The notes beneath the pieces are model-generated. The model saw only the letters and a list, made by a program, of their open reading frames with translations, had not been told where the DNA came from and searched no databases. From Bacillota bacterium (GTDB taxonomy: Bacteria > Bacillota > Clostridia > Christensenellales > Aristaeellaceae): a stretch of DNA of 8,582 bases. The stretch spans positions 1 through 8,582 of the forward strand of contig JAEXCG010000195.1 in assembly GCA_023402355.1 (NCBI GenBank). The letters are read 5' to 3'. This document shows, piece by piece, positions 1-4,951 of this stretch (within the stretch, counting starts at the first letter, position 1; each line of letters begins with the position of its first letter). The position numbers and the translations under genes were made by a program.

Positions 1-27
1 CCATATGACCACCTCACATCATGGGGT

Positions 28-72
28 AACGAAACGAAAACGGCGGCCGCGGGGTCGAGCCCGCAGCCGCCG
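28..72 (-). terminator. Rho-independent terminator after the solute-binding-protein gene
   Basis: On the minus strand, 60-72 pairs with 41-53 in a 13-bp GC-rich stem containing one T-G wobble. The loop is 54-59. The stem is followed by a T-rich tail (complement of 28-40, TTTTCGTTTCGTT). It begins 11 bp after the stop codon, so transcription of the binding-protein gene very probably ends here rather than continuing into transporter genes. Confidence 0.9.
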
Positions 73-82
73 CGACAGGAAC

Positions 83-1624
83 TCAGCGTGCGTTGTAACG
101 GTCCAGGGCGGCCTGCTTGATTTCGACGGCACGATCGATGTTCAGCTTTTTCAGATCCCCGATGTACGCGTCAAACTCGTCTTCGATGCTCTTGTTGCCC
201 ATGATAAAGTTGACGACCGCCGCGTCCTGATAGGTCTTCACCTGCGTCATAATCGAAGCGTATTCAGCGCCTTCGCTCGACGTCAGGGTAATGAGCGGCA
301 TCACCTGGTCGGATTGCGCGTTTTCCGTCCAAGCCTTGCGCGTGCCCATGTTCTCCTGGGTGATCGCCGCGTCGGCCTCGTGCTCGAAGCGCAGGAACGG
401 TCCGATATGCCACTTATACCGGGCAAAGCTGTCCAGCAAAGAGGGATAATCCGGGTTGTTGAGAATGACGTCCGTATAGACCGCGACGCCGTCTACCATG
501 TTATAGGTCAGCCCCTCGATGCCGTAGTTGTACATCATCCAGCCCGGTTCGCAGTAGCCATAATCCAGAATCGTCATAGCCGCTTCCAGGTTCTTGCATT
601 CCGTGGTAATCGCCGCGCAGTATGGCGGACGACACTGATACATTTTATAGCGATAGTGCGCGGTCTCGCCTTTCTTTTGCATTGGGTATGTACCGCCGGT
701 CATCATGCCGACATCCTTCATATAGGTGTACACGTTGTCCGGGCTGTCGATGACGGCGCCGGTTTCGCTCGTAGTCAGAATCCGGCGATAGGTTTCCTGG
801 TCTCTGGAGACAAAGTCCACGTCGATCAGGCCTTTTTGATACCAGTCGGCCATCTTGAGCAGATAATCCTTGAACGCCGGCTCTGAAGGGCCGTACTTCA
901 CGACGCCGTGATCTTGATAAAAGCTCGGCCCGATGCCGTAAGCGGACAGGAGGTAACCGGACTCATCGTCGATGCCGTCGTTGGGGAACATCATCGGGTA
1001 GTCGGCGCCCTTGACCTCCCTGAACTGCGTCAGGATGCCTTCCAGCTCATCCAGCGTCGTCGGCTGTGCAAGGCCCAGTTCGTCAAGCCAGTCTTGACGG
1101 AGCAATAAACCGTTGCAGGAGTACTCCTCGTAGGGGGAGATCGCGTAGAACTGCGTCATATAGCCGGAATCCGTATAAAATTCCTTTTGCTCCTCCGGCG
1201 TCACGTAGGCATCGATACAGTGAAGGTAGTTGGGCATCCACTCCGGATGATCCTTTAAATCTACGAGAACGCCCTCTTCGACGTACTTATCCAGACCGCC
1301 GGTGTACAAATCCGTGCCGGACCAATCGGTAAAGAGGATGTCCGGCAGGTCGCCGCCAGCCATCAGCAGGTTAAACTGTTCCTTCTCCGACCCGACGGAG
1401 GGTTGAATGAACTCGAACTTAACGTTAAACTTCTTCTCGATTTCCTTCCAGCATTCGTTTTCATCATCCGATGTGACGACGCTCGTCCACCACAGAGGCT
1501 TCCATACCGTCAAAGTAATTCCGCCAAAATCTTTGACGACCTCCTCGGTCGCCTCTGCGATGCCCACAGCGGACGTCATCAGCAGAGAGAGTGCGAGCAA
1601 CGCGGCAAACATCTTCTTGAGCAT
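83..1624 (-). CDS. Extracellular solute-binding protein of a carbohydrate-type ABC transporter
   Basis: This 513-aa protein resembles the family 1 solute-binding proteins (LplA/YtcQ-like, usually about 500-560 aa) that capture sugars or oligosaccharides outside the cell for an ABC importer. Residues 1-25 form a signal peptide: K3-K4, a hydrophobic core at about 6-22, and an A-E-A signal peptidase I-type site before T26. The mature protein starts with the usual ITLTVWKPLW-like strand. It carries the typical motif FNLLMAGGDLPDILFTD at about 84-100. There is no cysteine before C58, so the lipobox expected of a Gram-positive binding protein is absent. The start is fixed by AAGGAGG at 1631-1637, six bases upstream of ATG. 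It has its own consensus promoter (1780-1808) and a terminator 11 bp after its stop, and no permease or ATPase gene lies in the window. The substrate cannot be read from the sequence. Confidence 0.93.
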   Translation of the reverse strand: MLKKMFAALLALSLLMTSAVGIAEATEEVVKDFGGITLTVWKPLWWTSVVTSDDENECWKEIEKKFNVKFEFIQPSVGSEKEQFNLLMAGGDLPDILFTDWSGTDLYTGGLDKYVEEGVLVDLKDHPEWMPNYLHCIDAYVTPEEQKEFYTDSGYMTQFYAISPYEEYSCNGLLLRQDWLDELGLAQPTTLDELEGILTQFREVKGADYPMMFPNDGIDDESGYLLSAYGIGPSFYQDHGVVKYGPSEPAFKDYLLKMADWYQKGLIDVDFVSRDQETYRRILTTSETGAVIDSPDNVYTYMKDVGMMTGGTYPMQKKGETAHYRYKMYQCRPPYCAAITTECKNLEAAMTILDYGYCEPGWMMYNYGIEGLTYNMVDGVAVYTDVILNNPDYPSLLDSFARYKWHIGPFLRFEHEADAAITQENMGTRKAWTENAQSDQVMPLITLTSSEGAEYASIMTQVKTYQDAAVVNFIMGNKSIEDEFDAYIGDLKKLNIDRAVEIKQAALDRYNAR

Positions 1625-1779
1625 AATGGGCCTCCTTGTAAAATTGCTGACGTCCTCTTATTTTGCGAAGCATCCTTTTCAGCAAAGCGCGCAGCGGCCG
1701 CTATTCTCTTAAATCCGCGCAACGAGCCACAGGCTTCTTATTCGCAAAATAAACAGAAACGTTGTTCCTTATTGAGGCC

Positions 1780-1808
1780 ATTATAGCATCACCTCATGAG
1801 AATGTCAA
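1780..1808 (-). promoter_or_regulatory. Consensus sigma-A promoter of the solute-binding-protein gene
   Basis: On the minus strand the -35 box is TTGACA (complement of 1803-1808) and the -10 box is TATAAT (complement of 1780-1785), separated by exactly 17 bp. Both hexamers match the consensus perfectly. The predicted transcript start near 1773 leaves a leader of roughly 150 nt before the ATG at 1624. A promoter this strong is normally held in check by a repressor, which fits the operator-like repeats around it. The spacer contains the 8-bp palindrome CTCATGAG (1793-1800). Confidence 0.9.
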
Positions 1809-1816
1809 CGTTTTAA
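1803..1816. promoter_or_regulatory. Possible cre-like (CcpA/LacI-family) operator overlapping the -35 box
   Basis: TGTCAACGTTTTAA matches the degenerate cre consensus TGWNANCGNTNWCA with one mismatch, at position 13. The opposite strand also matches with one mismatch. It overlaps the -35 box of the solute-binding-protein promoter, where a bound CcpA or LacI-type repressor would block RNA polymerase. Sugar-uptake genes in Bacillota are commonly under such carbon catabolite control. The consensus is loose, so this remains a candidate. Confidence 0.4.
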
Positions 1817-1935
1817 ATAGAATATTTGTTTATTTTGCGCGATTATTTGTCTCTTCGTCCATCAGCATCGCTTTTAATAACATATTTTATGTTTGTTTAT
1901 GTTGACACATCTTTTTTGCAAACAGCAAAAATGTT

Positions 1936-2916
1936 TTATTCATCGCGTCGTATCCTTTTTAGGCGATATCCAACCTGCACGTCGATATCCTGCGGATGAT
2001 CGCCAAATGCCCGACCGAACAAATTGATTCCGCCCACGTTCTGGGCGGTCTTGTGAATGCCAATACGAAGCGTAAAATAATCTTTGTCTGAAAGATGCAA
2101 ATCGTCAATTGTATGCTGCCCGTTCGGCGCTCCGTCAAGCGAAGTACCCTCTTTCGTAACCACCCACGTTTTGAGAAGTCCGTACTGCGTAGCGCCCAGG
2201 CTCCACCACTGTGGTGTCAGCAGGCCACGCCGGTCTCCCAGGTCGCCCGGCGATGTCCATACGCCCAGCTCGCAGCCGTTGACGCTGACGTAGATGTCGC
2301 TTGGCCAGTCCATGTTGTAATTTGCCACCTCAGAGCAAGCCTCAAAGCTGACGCGAAGCGACGTAGGCTCCATGCCCATAAGCTCTAATGTAGAAATACG
2401 GTATTCCAGGTATCCATATCGAAACCAGATTAACTGAGCCGAAAGGCGCGAGGGTTCAAAAAAGCTTTGCGCGTGGTTGATCTTGCCGATCGTTCCCGTC
2501 TCGTTCAGCATGCCGCAGTATTCGTAGGGCTTGCAATCGCAATAGCTGCCGATCGGGAGCGAATAATTGGCATATTGATCCTGTATCTGCTCCACGCTCA
2601 GCGGATCCATGAGTTCGGTGTGCACGCTGTCGATCAACTTATTGCACACCTTCGCCATCCCACGCGTTCCGGGCCTTTGCTCTGTGATAATCAGCCCCGC
2701 CTCTTCCAATACCCGGACGTTCAATGCCGCCGTCGAAGCCGGGATGTGCAGCATTTCCGCGATTTCGCCCACACAGTATCCGCCGCTCAACCCGACGCGC
2801 AGAATTTGAAGTCGCAGTTCAGACGCCAGCGCCTTGTGTATTTTGGCGGCTTTCGGTATATCCGAAAGGTCCAGCTCCATGACTTTATTCAAGTAGCCCG
2901 TATCCTGCCTGTCCAT
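1936..2916 (-). CDS. ArsR-type HTH transcriptional regulator with large C-terminal beta-rich domain
   Basis: This 326-aa protein is a DNA-binding regulator. Residues about 25-92 form an ArsR-type winged helix: ALASELRLQILR, then the recognition segment VGEIAEMLHIPASTAALNVRVLEEAGLI, then the wing motif RPGTRGMAKVC. Residues about 115-320 form a conserved beta-rich domain seen fused to such HTHs in Bacillota. Its recognisable elements are SFEACSEVANYNMDWPSDIYV, WTSPGDLGDRRG, LTPQWW, TQYGLLKTW and GGINLFGRAFGDHPQDI. This domain resembles a sugar-binding sandwich and probably senses the ligand (inference). C126, C128 and C134 form a small Cys cluster. The start at 2916 was chosen over the in-frame ATG at 2979 because GGAGG (2924-2928) sits seven bases upstream and because 2979 falls inside the gene's own promoter. 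Divergent from the DUF4838 gene; a local regulator of its neighbours is the likeliest role. Confidence 0.92.
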   Translation of the reverse strand: MDRQDTGYLNKVMELDLSDIPKAAKIHKALASELRLQILRVGLSGGYCVGEIAEMLHIPASTAALNVRVLEEAGLIITEQRPGTRGMAKVCNKLIDSVHTELMDPLSVEQIQDQYANYSLPIGSYCDCKPYEYCGMLNETGTIGKINHAQSFFEPSRLSAQLIWFRYGYLEYRISTLELMGMEPTSLRVSFEACSEVANYNMDWPSDIYVSVNGCELGVWTSPGDLGDRRGLLTPQWWSLGATQYGLLKTWVVTKEGTSLDGAPNGQHTIDDLHLSDKDYFTLRIGIHKTAQNVGGINLFGRAFGDHPQDIDVQVGYRLKRIRRDE

Positions 2917-2950
2917 ACTTTTTCCTCCCGTACCATCCATGTTATTTTTT

Positions 2951-2979
2951 AGTATAGCACACCACTTTTCTTTAATCAA
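2951..2979 (-). promoter_or_regulatory. Sigma-A promoter of the ArsR-type regulator gene
   Basis: On the minus strand the -35 box is TTGATT (complement of 2974-2979) and the -10 box is TATACT (complement of 2951-2956), with a 17-bp spacer. The predicted transcript start is near 2944, giving a leader of about 28 nt that contains the GGAGG site for the start at 2916. This excludes the upstream in-frame ATG. Confidence 0.82.
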
Positions 2980-3079
2980 ACAACAAGGCTGTTCGATTCA
3001 TCAGGCAAAGTCCCGACCTCTCCACGTTTTTTATCTTCATTTATTCTGTTCATCTCATAGAGCTTATGCCATATTTTTA

Positions 3080-3108
3080 TTGAAATTTATGCATATTTTT
3101 GCTATGAT
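3080..3108 (+). promoter_or_regulatory. Sigma-A promoter of the DUF4838-like gene
   Basis: The -35 box is TTGAAA (3080-3085) and the -10 box is TATGAT (3103-3108), with a 17-bp spacer. Transcription should start near 3115, about 22 nt before the ATG at 3137. The promoter is divergent from the regulator promoter at 2951-2979, with about 100 bp between the two -35 boxes. Confidence 0.85.
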
Positions 3109-3118
3109 AAAAGCAAAA
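3097..3118. promoter_or_regulatory. Palindromic operator candidate over the DUF4838 promoter
   Basis: TTTTGCT (3097-3103) and AGCAAAA (3112-3118) form an exact 7-bp inverted repeat with an 8-bp spacer. It covers the -10 box and the predicted transcript start, a classic repressor position. Its TTTTGC/GCAAAA core recurs around the solute-binding-protein promoter, so the same regulator may bind both regions. Binding by the adjacent ArsR-type protein is inference. Confidence 0.5.
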
Positions 3119-3151
3119 TTCAAAGAAGGTGCCGATATGATTCAAAGAAGG
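3118..3151 (+). repeat. 12-bp direct repeat across the DUF4838 ribosome site and start codon
   Basis: ATTCAAAGAAGG occurs at 3118-3129 and again at 3140-3151, with a 22-bp period. The first copy contains the ribosome binding site (AAGAAGG, 3123-3129). The second copy forms codons 2-5. A third ATTCA follows at 3161-3165. It is either a small tandem duplication that carried the ribosome site into the coding region, or a pair of binding sites two helical turns apart. Confidence 0.7.
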
Positions 3152-4096
3152 GGCGTCATTATTCATCCACACGAGCTATCGGAATCCTGGCTGAAACAAG
3201 CGCAGGTCCTTCAGCTCAACGTTTTAGGGCTGCACCCACCGGGTGGGCCCGACGCCGCATCCAACCTTGCCATGATGCTAGAAGATCTGCGCACACAGCG
3301 AATGCAGCGCCTGCTCGATCAGGCGCAGACGATGGGGCTTACTATCGAATACGAGATGCATGCGGTGTCCTATCTGCTTCCCCGCTCGCTCTTTGCGTCA
3401 CACCCCGATCTTTTTCGTATGAATGAAAAGGGGGAGCGCACGCCGGATTTTAACCTCTGTGCCTCTTCAAGGCAGGCGCTCGAATCTCTCGCCGAAAGCG
3501 CCGCCCGTCTTGCCGCGTTGCTTCCCTCCGCTTCGCATCGATATTACTTCTGGCTTGACGATGTGACCCAGTCGAGCTGCCATTGCCCTCACTGTCGCGA
3601 TCTGACCCCATCCGATCAACAACTTCTATGCGTTCACGCCATGCTTGACGGCATTCGCAGCGTCGATCCGAAAGCAAGCCTCGCCTATATCGCTTATCTG
3701 GACGCGCTTCGTCCTCCAAAAAGCGTGCAGCCGGCACCAGGCGTATTTTTAGAATACGCGCCGATCAAACGACGGTTGGATGCTTCGCTGAACGACCCAC
3801 GATGTGCTGAAAACCAGCACGAATGCGCTCCGCTGCCCGCGCTGCTGCAAAGCTTTGGCCGACAGGGCGCGCAGGTTCTCGAGTATTGGCTGGACAACTC
3901 CCTGCTTTCCGGGTGGAAGCTTCCGCCCAAGCCCTACAAGCTGCAAAGCGACGTACTTCGTTCGGACGTCGCCTATTACCGTTCGCTTGGCTTTCAGTCG
4001 ATCACCTCATTTGCCTGTTATCTGGGCGCAGAATACGTCGCTTTGCACGGCGAGCCTGACCTTTCGGATTACGGAAAGGTGCTTTCTCATGCCTGA
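3137..4096 (+). CDS. DUF4838-like glycosidase-type protein
   Basis: This 319-aa protein has no signal peptide or membrane segment and should be cytoplasmic. It resembles DUF4838 proteins, TIM-barrel proteins related to glycoside hydrolases such as the GH20/GH67 type. The family-like core is YYFWLDDV (136-143), followed at once by CHCPHC (148-153), then SDQQLL, a long helix, SLAYIAYLDALRPP (181-194) and VFLEYAPI (203-210). D141 and D142 are candidate active-site acids, and the CxCxxC cluster may bind metal or stabilise the loop. Neither has been shown here. The start at 3137 was chosen over the ATG at 2939 because the promoter (3080-3108) and AAGAAGG (3123-3129) lie directly before it. Divergent transcription from the regulator, and the binding protein beyond, suggest processing of an imported carbohydrate. 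The substrate is unknown. Confidence in the gene is high; confidence in the family is moderate. Confidence 0.85.
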   Translation: MIQRRGVIIHPHELSESWLKQAQVLQLNVLGLHPPGGPDAASNLAMMLEDLRTQRMQRLLDQAQTMGLTIEYEMHAVSYLLPRSLFASHPDLFRMNEKGERTPDFNLCASSRQALESLAESAARLAALLPSASHRYYFWLDDVTQSSCHCPHCRDLTPSDQQLLCVHAMLDGIRSVDPKASLAYIAYLDALRPPKSVQPAPGVFLEYAPIKRRLDASLNDPRCAENQHECAPLPALLQSFGRQGAQVLEYWLDNSLLSGWKLPPKPYKLQSDVLRSDVAYYRSLGFQSITSFACYLGAEYVALHGEPDLSDYGKVLSHA

Positions 4097-4099
4097 CGC

Positions 4100-4147
4100 A
4101 CCAGCGCCGCGGCTCCCGAACGGAAGCCGCGGCGCTGGTTTATTATT
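4100..4147 (+). terminator. Rho-independent terminator after the DUF4838-like gene
   Basis: Positions 4100-4114 pair perfectly with 4125-4139, a 15-bp GC-rich stem with loop 4115-4124. The stem is followed by TTATTATT on the plus strand. It begins three bases after the DUF4838 stop codon. It lies in the 50-bp gap between convergent genes, but there is no T tract on the minus-strand side, so it should act mainly on plus-strand transcripts. Confidence 0.92.
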
Positions 4148-4893
4148 CATGATTTACCCGTGCTCTGCAATATCTCGCCCGGCAGCCCGTCGTGCACCTC
4201 GCCGTAGAGCCCCGCGCGCGAAACGTCCTCGCCGCCCGCGTACAGGTGCGAGGTGTCGCCCAGCTGCATGCACCGGAAGACGGCCTCGCCCTTTTTGCGT
4301 TCCTCGCTCACGAGCGTCGTCACGGAGCTCGTGGGCAAAAACATGCCCTGCCACAGAAGGACGGGCGAAATGCCCGTCAGGTGCGAAACGAGCGCCATGC
4401 CCAGCGCAAAGTGGCAGAAGAGCGCGATGGTGTCCGTCGTGTTGGCGGCGCAGGCATAGATCAAGCCCCGCCGCTCAAAGCCGTATCGCGCGAGCAGTTC
4501 GTCCAGCCCGCGCGCGGCCTGCGCGTATACCTCGCCCGCGTCGCCGGTGCGCATGAGCCCCTGATCGGCCCAGGTATCCAGGCTGAAGAGCTCGGGCTGC
4601 TTCGTCCAGTATTGGGGCATCAGGTTCCAGGGGATGTTCGGCTCGCCCGTCTTGGGGTTGACGACCCGGCCGTGAAATTCACGCAGCCAGGGCAGCACCT
4701 CCGCCTCCCGGCCCAGCCGCGCAAGCGTTGGCCTGGCCGTCGCCTGCGCGCGCCCCAGAGGCGACACGTAAAAATCCCGAATGTCCATGCGGCAAAGGCG
4801 CTCGCTTAAAAGCTCCGCCTCGCGAAACCCCTTTGGAGTAAGGCTGTCGCGCTCGTAGTCGGGCTCTCCATGGCGGATGATGAGGATTTTCAC
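4147..4893 (-). CDS. Histidine phosphatase family protein (phosphoglycerate mutase-like)
   Basis: This 248-aa cytoplasmic protein belongs to the histidine phosphatase superfamily, which cleaves or transfers phosphate through a phospho-histidine. The N-terminus has the hallmark RHGE motif (R7, H8, G9, E10). H8 is the expected nucleophile. The second conserved Arg is in SPLGRAQATA (R48), the acidic residue is in REFHG (E72), and the second catalytic His is probably H161 in LFCHFALG. The start is a GTG at 4891-4893, set by AAGGAGG (4901-4907) seven bases upstream and by the family N-terminus beginning right there. An in-frame ATG at 5097 lies inside the aminotransferase gene and would add a non-family extension. 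It sits 58 bp after the aminotransferase gene with a hairpin between, so it may be co-transcribed at a reduced level. The substrate is unknown; such proteins act on sugar phosphates, nucleotides or other small phosphoesters. Confidence 0.93.
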   Translation of the reverse strand: MKILIIRHGEPDYERDSLTPKGFREAELLSERLCRMDIRDFYVSPLGRAQATARPTLARLGREAEVLPWLREFHGRVVNPKTGEPNIPWNLMPQYWTKQPELFSLDTWADQGLMRTGDAGEVYAQAARGLDELLARYGFERRGLIYACAANTTDTIALFCHFALGMALVSHLTGISPVLLWQGMFLPTSSVTTLVSEERKKGEAVFRCMQLGDTSHLYAGGEDVSRAGLYGEVHDGLPGEILQSTGKS

Positions 4894-4910
4894 AGCGTTT
4901 CCTCCTTCAT

Positions 4911-4938
4911 GAAAGGGCCGCCCCTGCGAGGCAGCCCC
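4911..4938 (-). terminator. Terminator or attenuator hairpin between aminotransferase and phosphatase genes
   Basis: On the minus strand, 4930-4937 (GGGCTGCC) pairs with 4915-4922 (GGCGGCCC) in an 8-bp stem with one T-G wobble and a 7-nt loop. Only a short TTT follows. It lies 14 bp after the aminotransferase stop and just before the phosphatase ribosome site. I read it as a weak intrinsic terminator that lowers downstream expression. No clear separate promoter for the phosphatase was seen. Confidence 0.55.
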
Positions 4939-4951
4939 TGTAAACCTTCCG

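Larger units (their letters stand above)
1743..1839. repeat. 13-bp inverted repeat flanking the solute-binding-protein promoter
   Basis: TGTTTATTTTGCG lies at 1827-1839 on the plus strand, and its exact reverse complement lies at 1743-1755. The arms bracket the promoter: one is upstream of the -35 box and one is just downstream of the predicted transcript start. Their centres are 84 bp apart, about eight helical turns. A third copy of the core (TTATTTTGCGAA, 1658-1669) lies further down the leader, inverted relative to TTCGCAAAATAA at 1741-1752. A diverged copy of the outer part (TTTGTTTATGTTG) is at 1892-1904. This arrangement suits a regulator bridging two sites. Confidence 0.65.
1625..1935. 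other. 311-bp intergenic region between regulator and solute-binding-protein gene
   Basis: No gene is visible here. The region holds the binding-protein ribosome site, a roughly 150-nt leader, the consensus promoter, the cre-like site and several TTTTGC/GCAAAA half-sites. Near its right end is an AT-rich hairpin (1913-1919 pairing with 1925-1931), five bases after the regulator's stop codon. That hairpin has no T tract behind it on the minus strand, so some regulator transcripts may read through into the binding-protein gene. Confidence 0.75.

Noticed and set aside
5..886. Open frame of 293 codons on the plus strand, opposite the solute-binding-protein gene
   Set aside because: It overlaps the binding-protein gene and its terminator on the opposite strand, has no ribosome site, and its protein has no recognisable motif.
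1693..1702. Perfect palindrome AGCGGCCGCT in the binding-protein leader
   Set aside because: A 10-bp GC palindrome is unsurprising in this GC-rich context. It matches a common restriction site and has no related copy nearby.
1902..1907. TTGACA on the plus strand as a promoter
   Set aside because: No acceptable -10 box lies 16-18 bp downstream, and no plus-strand gene follows.
1913..1931. Hairpin TTTTTGC/GCAAAAA as terminator of the regulator gene
   Set aside because: The stem is short and AT-rich, and no T tract follows it on the minus strand. It is better treated as a possible half-site pair.
2917..2979. N-terminal extension of the ArsR-type regulator to an ATG at 2979
   Set aside because: The ATG lies in the -35 box of the gene's own promoter, and a good GGAGG site sets the start at 2916.
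2939..3136. N-terminal extension of the DUF4838-like protein from an ATG at 2939
   Set aside because: It would start upstream of the promoter at 3080-3108 and inside the regulator's promoter. The extension is low-quality sequence with no family similarity.
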